Source of the DNA: Gammaproteobacteria bacterium RIFCSPHIGHO2_12_FULL_39_24
Lineage (GTDB): Bacteria > Pseudomonadota > Gammaproteobacteria > Coxiellales > Coxiellaceae
NCBI GenBank assembly: GCA_001802455.1
Contig: MGXZ01000020.1
Location: forward strand, 1-32,741
Direction: 5' to 3'
Length of the DNA stretch: 32,741 nucleotides
The notes under the pieces were generated by a model, which saw nothing but the letters and a program-made list of their open reading frames with translations, made no database searches and was not told the origin of the DNA. The translations under genes were made by a program, and so were the position numbers. This document shows, piece by piece, positions 11,495-18,939 of this stretch; position 1 is the first letter of the stretch; each line of letters opens with the position of its first letter.

Positions 11495-12406
11495 TTAGTC
11501 GATGTGACACAATAAATTTTCCAATTCTTTTTCATTTCCATAATAAATAATTAATTTTCCACGTCCTTTTGCATTTTGTAAAACAGAAACTTTTACACCT
11601 AGTTTTTGCGTTAAGCGGTTTTGGAGCGTATTCAACATTATTTTTTCCGGGGACTCTGAAAATTGGATTGGCTGCGCACTCATCATTTTGCGAATTAACA
11701 CTTCTGTTTCACGAACTGACAAATGACGTGACACAATAATATTGGCAGCATCGTGTTGTTTTTCTTCATCGAGCGTTAACAATGCTCTGGCGTGACCCAT
11801 TTCTAATTGACCACTTTCAACTAATCTGCGCACATCGGTATTTAATTTTAATAAACGCAAAATGTTGGTGATATTCGTACGCGATTTTCCAACGGCATCA
11901 GCGACTTCTTGATGCGTCATATTAAATTCATTCATCAAACGATTTAATGCGGACGCTTCTTCCAAAATATTTAAATCACGACGTTGAATATTTTCAATTA
12001 ATGCCATCACCATCGCTGCTTCATCATTAATGTCGCGAATTACAGCGGGAATGATATCTAACCCTGCTAATTGGGCGGCACGCCAACGACGCTCACCTGC
12101 AATAATTTCATAGTGATTATCAGAAACAGAACGCACCACAATTGGTTGAATCACTCCTTGCGTGCGAATGGAATTAGCCAACTCTTCCAACCCTTCATTC
12201 GATATGATTTTTCGTGGCTGATATTTTCCGGGTTTTAATGCGGACATGGGCAATTTTTTTAATTGACCGTCTTCAAAATCATTTTTATCTGTTGAAATAA
12301 TTTCTGAATCAATAATAGCTGTTGCGGGAATTTGCAAATCACCCAGCAAAGCACCGAGACCGAGATCACTTAATCCTTTTCCCAGACCGCGTTTTTTCAT
12401 GTTCAC
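11495..12406 (-). CDS. parB: Chromosome partitioning protein ParB
   Basis: A CTP-dependent clamp that loads at parS sites and works with ParA to segregate the origin region. The 303 residues start with the typical KKRGLGKGLSDLG; the N-terminal CTPase/ParB box includes QPRK and GERRWRAAQLAGL. The central helix-turn-helix is MTHQEVADAVGKSRTNITNIL, and a C-terminal dimerisation domain follows. The GTG start at 12406 has GAGG seven bases upstream; the ATG two codons later lies 13 bases from it. parA stops 10 bp upstream. I could not find a convincing parS palindrome in the window. Confidence 0.95.
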   Translation of the reverse strand: MNMKKRGLGKGLSDLGLGALLGDLQIPATAIIDSEIISTDKNDFEDGQLKKLPMSALKPGKYQPRKIISNEGLEELANSIRTQGVIQPIVVRSVSDNHYEIIAGERRWRAAQLAGLDIIPAVIRDINDEAAMVMALIENIQRRDLNILEEASALNRLMNEFNMTHQEVADAVGKSRTNITNILRLLKLNTDVRRLVESGQLEMGHARALLTLDEEKQHDAANIIVSRHLSVRETEVLIRKMMSAQPIQFSESPEKIMLNTLQNRLTQKLGVKVSVLQNAKGRGKLIIYYGNEKELENLLCHID

Positions 12407-12429
12407 ACTGATACCTCACACTGATACCT
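12404..12429. repeat. 13-bp tandem duplication across the parA stop and parB ribosome binding site
   Basis: CACACTGATACCT occurs twice, head to tail, at 12404-12416 and 12417-12429. On the coding strand the copies carry AGGTATCAGTGTG. The junction contains the parA TGA stop (12416-12418), and one copy supplies the parB Shine-Dalgarno and GTG start. It changes only the last residues of ParA and the parA-parB spacing. Confidence 0.9.
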
Positions 12430-13201
12430 GTTCCAACGCCTGTTCCTGTCTTCTCACCACTTCACTGGCCAACGCCAAATATGCTGCTGCACCTTGTGAT
12501 TTATTATCATATCCCAAAACGGGCATACCATGACTCGGCGCTTCTGCAACACGCACATTGCGCGGAATCACAGCGTGATACACTTTTGTTCCGAAATGTT
12601 CAATTAATTGTTCTGACACTTCTACGGTCAACTTCATTCGACCATCGTACATCGTGCGTAACAAACCCTCTAATTGTAAATGGGGATTCACCGCGCGACG
12701 AATTTTTTCAATGTTCGATAACAAACTGGTTAATCCTTCTAGCGCATAATATTCGCATTGAATGGGTACTAAAACACTATCAGCTGCAACCAATGCATTT
12801 ACCGTCAACATGTTTAATGAGGGTGGACAATCAATAATAATAAAATCATATTGATTTTTGACAACCGCTAACGCTTCTTTTAATTGTTGTTCGCGTTTTT
12901 CCATTTGCAATAATCGCACTTCCGCAACGGTTAAATCACCGTTCGCTGTCACTATTGGAAATCCCCAACGCGTGATCATCATGGATTCGGTAATGGATTT
13001 CGCACCGAGTAAAACATCATTCAATGATGCTAAAACTGCTTGTTTATCAATACCGCAACCGACTGTTGCACTACCTTGCGGATCCGAATCAATTAACAAC
13101 ACGCGACGCTTAATGGCTGCCAACGATGCACTTAAATTCACGCTCGTGGTTGTTTTTCCAACACCGCCTTTTTGATTGGCAATCGCGATTATTTTTGCCA
13201 C
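12416..13201 (-). CDS. parA: Chromosome partitioning ATPase ParA
   Basis: A deviant Walker ATPase that binds DNA non-specifically as an ATP dimer and drives ParB-parS complexes apart. The 261 residues include the signature Walker A KGGVGKTTTSVNL (11-23), the switch region DSDPQGSAT (about 39-47), Walker B DFIIIDCPPSLNMLT and the conserved IPRNVRVAEAPSHGMPV segment. It lacks an N-terminal regulatory helix-turn-helix, as expected for a chromosomal ParA. The start overlaps the end of rsmG by 13 bp. The rsmG-parA-parB-atpI order is standard for gammaproteobacteria. Confidence 0.97.
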   Translation of the reverse strand: MAKIIAIANQKGGVGKTTTSVNLSASLAAIKRRVLLIDSDPQGSATVGCGIDKQAVLASLNDVLLGAKSITESMMITRWGFPIVTANGDLTVAEVRLLQMEKREQQLKEALAVVKNQYDFIIIDCPPSLNMLTVNALVAADSVLVPIQCEYYALEGLTSLLSNIEKIRRAVNPHLQLEGLLRTMYDGRMKLTVEVSEQLIEHFGTKVYHAVIPRNVRVAEAPSHGMPVLGYDNKSQGAAAYLALASEVVRRQEQALEQVSV

Positions 13202-13806
13202 AATTTTTTCTCCATGATAACCAGCGTTCGGCTTCCATTCACATCAGGCACGATTAATTTTTCTATGCGCGCCTGATATTGTTTACTCAGTAATTCATCT
13301 GATTTCATCATTAACAGAACGCCGTCTTGTCGCAATAACTGTTGGGCAATATTAACCAGCACCTCTATCGACGCCACAGCACGCGCGATCATTGTATCAA
13401 ACACATGGGGCGTTTGATATTCTTCCGCACGACCATTCACGACTTCTACATTTTGCAATGCCAATTCACGCATTACACATGAGATGAAACGTGTCTTTTT
13501 GCCAACGCTGTCAATCAACGTGAATTTTTTATCAGGAAAATAAATTGCCAGTGGAATACCGGGCAATCCCGCACCACTCCCCACATCCACGATATTTTTG
13601 CCCGTTAAATAAGGCGAAATGGACAGACTATCTAACAAGTGATACGAAATCATTTTGTCAAACTCAGTAATTGCGGTGAGATTATAAGCTTTATTCCATT
13701 TTTGTAATAAGTGTAAATAAGTGAGTAGTTGAGATTGTTTTTCGACGGAGAGCGTTAATTTCATCTCCAGCAAACCCGATTGTAGTTTTTTGTTTTCGCG
13801 CGGCAT
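13189..13806 (-). CDS. rsmG: 16S rRNA (guanine527-N7)-methyltransferase RsmG (GidB)
   Basis: An AdoMet-dependent enzyme that methylates N7 of G527 in 16S rRNA; loss gives low-level streptomycin resistance in other bacteria. The chosen start (13806, MPRENKK) gives 205 residues, the normal length; a longer frame reaching 13869 would run back through the end of the ATPase gene upstream. The family core is clear: LQKWNKAYNLTAI, then the AdoMet motif NIVDVGSGAGLPGIPLAI, then IARAVASIEVL. The gene usually follows mnmG directly, but here a 2.6-kb accessory insert intervenes, and the new upstream gene ends one base before this start. Confidence 0.95.
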   Translation of the reverse strand: MPRENKKLQSGLLEMKLTLSVEKQSQLLTYLHLLQKWNKAYNLTAITEFDKMISYHLLDSLSISPYLTGKNIVDVGSGAGLPGIPLAIYFPDKKFTLIDSVGKKTRFISCVMRELALQNVEVVNGRAEEYQTPHVFDTMIARAVASIEVLVNIAQQLLRQDGVLLMMKSDELLSKQYQARIEKLIVPDVNGSRTLVIMEKKLWQK

Positions 13807-13807
13807 C

Positions 13808-15025
13808 TTAAATAAATCCCACGGGTATCGCTTCGACATCAGATGACAGTGATAAAGGTGATTGGACAAAGCAAATCACACCACCCCGCCCTATTTTTAT
13901 TTTTAATTTTTTTAACACATCAAAATTAACATTAATATTTTTGATCGACGCTGTTTTTTTAATTTCAATCGGATAAATCACACCATTTTCTTCGAGTAGG
14001 AAATCAATTTCGCGCATATCTTTATCACGATAAAAATAAATGCGCGGTGTTCGCCCACAATTCAGATAAGATTTAATGATTTCAGAAAAAACATAAGTTT
14101 CCAAAATAGACCCCGCCATGGAGCCGCGTTCTAGCACATCGGCATTTAACCAACCCGTTAAAAAACAACACAGTCCGGTATCCATAAAATATAATTTAGG
14201 TGTTTTAATTAAGCGTTTTGTTCGATTATTAAAATAGGGCTGCAATAAATAAATAATTCCCGACGCATGTAGTACATTAATCCAAGATTTAATCGTTGGC
14301 TCACTCACGCCCACGTCATTCGCTAAATCACGATAATTAATTAATTGTCCTGTTCGTGATGCCGCCACTTGCATAAATCGATGAAATGCAACCTGATCAT
14401 TAATTTGTAAATAATCTCGAACGTCTTTTTGAATATACGTCGTGACATACGACTCATAAAAACGCTCCCAATTTTTTCCATCTTGCAACACCACGTCGGG
14501 ATAAGATCCACGCCATATTTTATAAAAACATGCTAATGCAGTAAGTGGTTTTGCTGTTTTAATTCGTGCGCGAATCGTTTTTAAGTCTGGCAAAAACGGC
14601 ACATCATGAATGCGATTTTGTTCTTCAGCCAACGAAATACCGGACAATTGCAAAACAGCAACACGTCCCGCCAATGATTCCGTAATATTTTTCATCATAT
14701 CGAATTGCTGAGATCCCGTTAACCAAAATAATCCCGGTGTCTTATCTTGATCAACATGCATTTTAATATAGGGGAAAAGCGCGGGCGCATACTGCACTTC
14801 ATCAATCAAAACAGGTAATGTCAGCCGCTCTATAAATGTGGCTGGGTCTTTTGCAGCGGCAATACGCACATTCAAATCATCCAATGTGACATAGGATCGT
14901 CTTTTTTTATCAACATGTTCTAACAAAGTGGTTTTACCCACCTGCCTGGGACCTGTTAACAAAATAACGCGAAATTGCTTGCTGACTGCTTGAATTGTTT
15001 TTTCAAGACTGCGGGGAAGATACAT
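13808..15025 (-). CDS. AAA-type ATPase with C-terminal DUF4143 (nuclease-like) domain
   Basis: A 405-residue protein of the AAA_14/DUF4143 family, often abundant and mobile in bacterial genomes and of unsettled function. The ATPase part has Walker A TGPRQVGKTTLL (24-35), Walker B VLIDEVQYAP (72-81) and a sensor-like LTGSQQF (102-108). A winged-helix region follows (about 210-260, with NDVGVSEPTIKSWI). The C-terminal part holds a PD-(D/E)XK-like core, EIDFLLEENGVIYPIEIKK (339-357), with Asp341 and Glu354-x-Lys356. No frameshift is seen, so it looks intact. It is inserted between mnmG and rsmG together with an unknown gene and an IS66 fragment. Its start (ATG 15025) has its GGA ribosome binding site inside a perfect inverted repeat. 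Confidence 0.9.
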   Translation of the reverse strand: MYLPRSLEKTIQAVSKQFRVILLTGPRQVGKTTLLEHVDKKRRSYVTLDDLNVRIAAAKDPATFIERLTLPVLIDEVQYAPALFPYIKMHVDQDKTPGLFWLTGSQQFDMMKNITESLAGRVAVLQLSGISLAEEQNRIHDVPFLPDLKTIRARIKTAKPLTALACFYKIWRGSYPDVVLQDGKNWERFYESYVTTYIQKDVRDYLQINDQVAFHRFMQVAASRTGQLINYRDLANDVGVSEPTIKSWINVLHASGIIYLLQPYFNNRTKRLIKTPKLYFMDTGLCCFLTGWLNADVLERGSMAGSILETYVFSEIIKSYLNCGRTPRIYFYRDKDMREIDFLLEENGVIYPIEIKKTASIKNINVNFDVLKKLKIKIGRGGVICFVQSPLSLSSDVEAIPVGFI

Positions 15026-15030
15026 GCTAC

Positions 15031-15071
15031 ATTCCGGCTAATATAAAATAATACTTTATATTAGCCGGAAT
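15031..15071 (-). promoter_or_regulatory. Perfect 17-bp inverted repeat covering the ATPase ribosome binding site
   Basis: ATTCCGGCTAATATAAA (15031-15047) and its exact complement TTTATATTAGCCGGAAT (15055-15071) flank a 7-nt loop. On the minus strand the end of the downstream arm lies five bases before the ATPase ATG and contains the GGA Shine-Dalgarno, seven bases from the start. In mRNA the hairpin would mask the site; in DNA the palindrome could be an operator for autoregulation. There is no T-tract after it, so it is not a terminator. Confidence 0.75.
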
Positions 15072-15127
15072 GGACGGGGAATACAATGCCAATCTATCGT
15101 CCGCATGTTCCTGTGTAGCACTCTAAT

Positions 15128-15165
15128 GATTGTTGATGAGTCGGATCACTTCCTCATCCACAATC
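15128..15165 (-). other. Strong hairpin downstream of the unknown coiled-coil gene
   Basis: GATTGTTGATGAG (15128-15140) and CTCATCCACAATC (15153-15165) form a 13-bp stem with one mismatch around a 12-nt loop. It begins seven bases after the stop of the 15172-15942 gene, reading on the minus strand. The absence of a following T-tract argues against a standard terminator. It may be a mobile-element end or a 3' stabilising structure. The remaining spacer (15072-15127) shows nothing I recognise. Confidence 0.6.
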
Positions 15166-15171
15166 TGGACG

Positions 15172-15942
15172 CTAAAAAACTCGCATCTTCGTTTCCGTTT
15201 GGTTTGGTATAGTTGCATTACGTGTTGTGATCGTTTCCTCTAATGCTTGGTTTTTTTGTTGTGCTTGAGCCAACTGACGTTCTAAAGTCTGTATAGTTTC
15301 CTTCAATTTTTTCACTTTATCATTTAGGTCGTCAATGGTACTGGTTTGATAGCTTGAATACATTGAAGAATATGATGAAGCGAGTATCCAATATACGAAC
15401 ATGACTATGAGTGCATAGGCGCACAGAGCCCCACCACCATCCATGGTTGTTTGTTGTTGTTGCGCTATTGCTTGTTGCTGATTTGATTGTGTTGTCGTCG
15501 GACCATAAACAACGTTCTGAGTGTTTGAGTGCGTACTTTTAAAGGCCTCTTTCCATTCTTCTAGAGCAGAAATGTTATTCATTAATCCCTTGATCTGTGT
15601 TTCTAATTCATCGATCTGTGTGTTAAGCGTGTTTACGTGGCACCGCCCATCAGCTAAAGAGTCCAAGCAGCTTCCAATGCGCCTATTTGCGGCATTCATC
15701 TGAGTATTTAGCCAGTTGGTGTATTTCGCCTTGTTTTCCAGCAGTTCGGCTCGTTCTTCTGGAGAGAGTGTATTTATATCACCATAATATGTTGGAAGTG
15801 TCTTCTTAGCTTCGGGTGATTCGGATGACGTAACGCAGTTTCTGCGATTGCAAGAAAAAAAGGATAGCGGTGACACTGGATTGATGATAATAGCTTGCTT
15901 GGTAATGGTTTGTATTTTTGAGATTTTTGAGAATGTTCTCAT
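15172..15942 (-). CDS. Unknown coiled-coil protein with one membrane segment
   Basis: I do not recognise this 256-residue protein. AGGA lies six bases before the ATG, so it is probably translated. In order it has a basic N-terminus with a short hydrophobic patch and a CNRRNC motif (about 31-36), a helical region with a coiled coil (about 100-135, VNTLNTQIDELETQIKGLMN), a Gln-rich linker (about 149-165), one clear membrane helix (about 172-190, LCAYALIVMFVYWILASSY), a Ser/Tyr-rich patch and a second coiled coil (about 203-240). There is no enzyme motif. The Gln-rich, coiled-coil, one-helix design resembles host-directed or surface proteins of intracellular bacteria, but that is only an impression. 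It lies in the accessory insert between mnmG and rsmG. Confidence 0.7.
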   Translation of the reverse strand: MRTFSKISKIQTITKQAIIINPVSPLSFFSCNRRNCVTSSESPEAKKTLPTYYGDINTLSPEERAELLENKAKYTNWLNTQMNAANRRIGSCLDSLADGRCHVNTLNTQIDELETQIKGLMNNISALEEWKEAFKSTHSNTQNVVYGPTTTQSNQQQAIAQQQQTTMDGGGALCAYALIVMFVYWILASSYSSMYSSYQTSTIDDLNDKVKKLKETIQTLERQLAQAQQKNQALEETITTRNATIPNQTETKMRVF

Positions 15943-15969
15943 ATGCTTTCCTCGGTTGTGTTAATTTCC

Positions 15970-15991
15970 CCGCCTATCCAGATAGGCAGGT
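15970..15991. repeat. Short REP-like palindrome
   Basis: GCCTATC (15972-15978) and GATAGGC (15981-15987) pair perfectly around a 2-nt loop, with near-symmetric CCCC and AGG flanks. It lies in the 5' region of the unknown coiled-coil gene, about 30 bp before its start. It may be a dispersed REP-like unit or a regulatory hairpin; no second copy is seen in this window. Confidence 0.5.
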
Positions 15992-16107
15992 TGGTTTTAA
16001 TCAAAATATATGATGGAATTATGCGGATTAGATCTTAAATTTACCGTAACTCCCCAGGTATTTCAAATTAATACTTGAATTTTTTTCAGGGTATGTTCGA
16101 ATAGCGC

Positions 16108-16318
16108 ATGGACGAAAAAGACACATTAATTCGGCGATTATTTGATGAAATAGCTTCGCTAAAAAAAATTATCGCTGAGCAATCTACACGTATTACTGAG
16201 CTTGAAAAACGCCTTGGCAAAAATAGCAATAACAATTCGAAACCACTATCCAGTGATGGTTTGTCAAAACCACCCAGCACAAACAGAACGAGTTCATTGC
16301 GTCAAACAGGTAAAAATA
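16108..16318 (+). pseudogene. IS66-family transposase, N-terminal remnant
   Basis: About 70 codons match the N-terminus of IS66-type transposases: a leucine-zipper-like helix (residues 1-36, with IASLKKIIAEQSTRITELEK) and then the signature RLGKNSNNNSKPLSSDGLSKP. This is normally followed by a GGQKGH-type zinc-binding segment and a long DDE domain, but here the similarity stops near 16318. The frame then continues as unrelated sequence into the mnmG 3' end. A GTAACTCC motif at 16046 may be the left end of the element, because IS66 ends usually begin GTAA. This is a dead fragment with no catalytic domain. It marks past transposition at the mnmG-rsmG junction. Confidence 0.85.
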
Positions 16319-16390
16319 AAATTCGTGCGCGGTTCCGTACTTTGTCACTGGCACACAATGCTGCAATATATCTTTTTCCAAAGCTCACGG

Positions 16391-18271
16391 TTACACCGCC
16401 GATTTGAACTTGGTCACATGCACCATCAACAACGAAATCGCTGCTGGTGTCACGCCTGAAATACGCGAAGCCTGTCCGATCGTTTTAGGTCTGATTTTAT
16501 CGAGTTTTTGACGTACTTCGGCAGATAAGCTCACCATTTTTTGATAATCAAAGTACGCGGGAATTTCAGCCTCTTCACAATATTTTTGTTTTTCGATTTC
16601 TTTTTCTTGGTGTGAAATATAGCCGGCGTATTTTGCTTGAATTTCTACTTGTTCGGTGACAGCGGGAGTGGGAGTGGAAGTGGAAGTGAATGTACTCATG
16701 AGTTCAGTATAAGTTACTTCAGGACGGCGTAGTAAATCCATTAAAGAATATTCACGTTCAATTGATGTTCTATATTTTTCTGAAAACAATTTCGCTTCAC
16801 GCGAATCTTTTTGAATCCACATGGATTGTAAACGCGCTTGTTCTTTTGCAATCGCTTCGCGTTTTTCACAAAATTGCGTGTAGCGATGATTATCCACACA
16901 ATTTAATTCAAATCCTTTTTGCGTTAAGCGTAAATCCGCATTGTCTTCGCGCAATAATAAACGATATTCGGCGCGTGAGGTAAACATGCGATAAGGTTCA
17001 AGGGTTCCGCGTGTGATTAAATCATCGATTAGCACACCAACATACGCTTCATCACGTCGTGGACACCATGATTCTTTTTCTTGCGAAAATAAAGCAGCAT
17101 TAATGCCTGCAATAATACCTTGTGCACCCGCTTCTTCATAACCGGTCGTACCATTAATTTGACCCGCAAAAAATAGACCTTTTATGAATTTTGTTTCTAA
17201 TGAATTTTTTAAATCACGCGGATCCATAAAATCATATTCGATCGCGTAACCGGGTCGTGTAATGTGACAATTTTCTAATCCGCGAATACTGTGCACGAAT
17301 CGTAGTTGTGTTTCATACGGTAAACTGGTTGAAATACCATTTGGATACACTTCAATTGCCGTTAATCCTTCTGGTTCTAAAAATAGTTGATGAGAAGTCC
17401 GATCACAAAAACGCACTACCTTATCTTCAATCGACGGACAATATCGCGGACCAACACCCTCAATTTTTCCAGCAACCATTGGTGATTCATTTAAGCCATT
17501 GCGAATGATTTCATGCGTGTTTTCATTCGTGTGCGTGATATGACAAGAAATTTGTTGCGGATGTTGCGATGCATTACCTAAATACGACATCACTGGCAAG
17601 GGATTATCACTGGGTTGTTCTTGCATGCAGGAGTAATCTATTGTGCGTTTATCAATGCGGGGGGGTGTGCCCGTTTTTAATCTACCCACATTAAATGGCA
17701 ATTCACGCAATCGTTTTGACAATGCATTCGACGGCGGATCACCGGCTCTGCCGCCTTGATGATGTTGTAATCCGATATGAATTATTCCACCTAAAAAAGT
17801 GCCAGTTGTTAACACGACTGATTTCGCATAAAAACACAAACCCATTTGCGTTTTTACACCCTGCACGTGATCATTTTGTACAATTAAGTCATCAACCGCT
17901 TGTTGGAAAATCCACAAATTCGGCTGATTTTCGAGTGTTTTTCGAATAAAGGCTTTATATAAAATGCGGTCTGCTTGAGCACGAGTTGCTCGCACTGCAG
18001 GACCTTTGCTCGCATTTAATACGCGAAATTGGATGCCGGCGTGATCCGCGGCCGTTCCCATAATACCGCCCAATGCGTCAATTTCTCGCACCAAATGACT
18101 TTTACCAATACCACCAATGGCGGGATTACACGACATTTGCCCGAGCGTTTCGATAGTGTGTGTCAGCAGTAATGTTCGTTGATGCATACGCGCAGAGGCA
18201 AGCGCTGCTTCTGTTCCCGCATGTCCGCCACCGACAACAATCACATCAAATGTATTTTGACTGGTTTTCAT
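16391..18271 (-). CDS. mnmG: tRNA uridine 5-carboxymethylaminomethyl modification enzyme MnmG (GidA)
   Basis: An FAD-dependent enzyme that works with MnmE to add the carboxymethylaminomethyl group to wobble U34 of several tRNAs. The 626 residues have the FAD-binding motif [16 protein letters not shown] (10-25), the MnmG signatures [22 protein letters not shown] and [21 protein letters not shown], and the helical C-terminal domain that binds MnmE, ending with [12 protein letters not shown]. Residues 527-536 are a Thr-Ser/Thr-Pro tract encoded by the GGGAGT hexamer family. It lies in the variable loop just before [11 protein letters not shown]. The protein otherwise has normal length and looks functional. 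It no longer adjoins rsmG. Confidence 0.97.
   Translation of the reverse strand: MKTSQNTFDVIVVGGGHAGTEAALASARMHQRTLLLTHTIETLGQMSCNPAIGGIGKSHLVREIDALGGIMGTAADHAGIQFRVLNASKGPAVRATRAQADRILYKAFIRKTLENQPNLWIFQQAVDDLIVQNDHVQGVKTQMGLCFYAKSVVLTTGTFLGGIIHIGLQHHQGGRAGDPPSNALSKRLRELPFNVGRLKTGTPPRIDKRTIDYSCMQEQPSDNPLPVMSYLGNASQHPQQISCHITHTNENTHEIIRNGLNESPMVAGKIEGVGPRYCPSIEDKVVRFCDRTSHQLFLEPEGLTAIEVYPNGISTSLPYETQLRFVHSIRGLENCHITRPGYAIEYDFMDPRDLKNSLETKFIKGLFFAGQINGTTGYEEAGAQGIIAGINAALFSQEKESWCPRRDEAYVGVLIDDLITRGTLEPYRMFTSRAEYRLLLREDNADLRLTQKGFELNCVDNHRYTQFCEKREAIAKEQARLQSMWIQKDSREAKLFSEKYRTSIEREYSLMDLLRRPEVTYTELMSTFTSTSTPTPAVTEQVEIQAKYAGYISHQEKEIEKQKYCEEAEIPAYFDYQKMVSLSAEVRQKLDKIRPKTIGQASRISGVTPAAISLLMVHVTKFKSAV
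16664..16693. repeat. Hexanucleotide tract GGGAGT x2 plus GGAAGT x2 inside mnmG
   Basis: GGGAGT at 16664-16669 and 16670-16675 is followed by GGAAGT at 16676-16681 and 16682-16687, then the diverged GAATGT. On the coding strand it gives alternating Thr with Ser or Pro. This is a shorter and older-looking copy of the tract in atpG and mnmE. Confidence 0.9.
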
Positions 18272-18319
18272 GGACGAAAGTATGCTTTAGAATTGCACAA
18301 TGCGCAAATAATAAAATAC

Positions 18320-18877
18320 CTACACGCTAAAATAATGTGTCGCTGCGAGTAACAAGCCACCGACAACACCTTCACCATTTTGAGTCGATTTATATAAATA
18401 AATACCATCAAATTCAAGCGATGCAGTCCACGTTGGCGCAAGACCAAAACCAACACCTGCACCAAAACTCGGCGAAAATCCATCACTGCCTTTGCAACCG
18501 TTGTAACATGTTTGCAATGATGCAAATGCGGCACCTAATTTTGCAAGCAAATAAGCGCTATTTTTAATCGGGAAGTTAAAACGTCCGCTTAAATCAATGA
18601 TACTAATGCCACGCATCGGCGACAAATCATAATACTGCACGCCAAGTTCAGGACCAAAATAGGTTGTGAGCATCGTGCCGCCAAATACAGCGCCACCGCC
18701 GCTCAAAAAACCACTGGATGTTTTTCCGTTAACATAAATTCTATTTGCGTATGATGCACCCAAACCCACCGTTGCATATTGGCCAAGATAGCGATTATAA
18801 ATTTCATCGGCATGCACAGCAGAAATAAATGCGGTTCCCGCTATCACTGAAAATAAGACAGAACGTTTGAGTACCAT
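18320..18877 (-). CDS. Small outer-membrane beta-barrel protein
   Basis: The 185-residue precursor has a clear signal peptide: a basic start, a hydrophobic stretch and a likely cut after Ala23 in AVHA-DE. The mature part of about 162 residues consists of alternating hydrophobic/polar strands with Gly and aromatic residues. It ends HYFSV, close to the aromatic C-terminus used by the BAM machinery, and its size suits an eight-stranded OmpA/OmpW/OmpX-like barrel. A Cys pair (CYNGC) lies in one loop. Its ribosome binding site AGGGA and a promoter-like pair are present upstream. It sits between mnmE and mnmG, which is not a usual place for it. Its specific role is unknown. Confidence 0.75.
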   Translation of the reverse strand: MVLKRSVLFSVIAGTAFISAVHADEIYNRYLGQYATVGLGASYANRIYVNGKTSSGFLSGGGAVFGGTMLTTYFGPELGVQYYDLSPMRGISIIDLSGRFNFPIKNSAYLLAKLGAAFASLQTCYNGCKGSDGFSPSFGAGVGFGLAPTWTASLEFDGIYLYKSTQNGEGVVGGLLLAATHYFSV

Positions 18878-18911
18878 ATACGAATCCCTGAAAACAAATC
18901 GAGTTTCTTGA

Positions 18912-18939
18912 AGTATAACCGATAAAAACTACTTCCCAA
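18912..18939 (-). promoter_or_regulatory. Probable promoter of the beta-barrel gene
   Basis: On the minus strand, TTGGGA (18934-18939) and TATACT (18912-18917) are 16 nt apart. The -35 overlaps the last codons of mnmE. The start site would lie about 25 bp before the beta-barrel ATG, with AGGGA in between. The match to the -10 consensus is five of six; the -35 match is weaker. Confidence 0.5.

Noticed and set aside
11495-13201. parS site near parAB
   Set aside because: I looked for the TGTTTCACGTGAAACA-type palindrome around parAB and the atp genes and found only half-sites. A pattern scan of the whole genome is needed.
16319-16407. Continuation of the IS66 transposase frame
   Set aside because: After about 16318 the translated sequence loses all similarity to the family and runs into the end of mnmG, so it is treated as out-of-element sequence.
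16890-16898. Perfect DnaA box TTATCCACA
   Set aside because: It is a single copy inside the conserved mnmG coding sequence (encoding VDNH). No cluster of boxes or AT-rich unwinding region surrounds it, so it is not evidence for oriC.
18268-18534. Minus-strand 88-codon ORF overlapping the beta-barrel gene
   Set aside because: It lies in another frame of the beta-barrel coding region, has biased His/Cys composition and no ribosome binding site. The beta-barrel frame has a signal peptide and a promoter.
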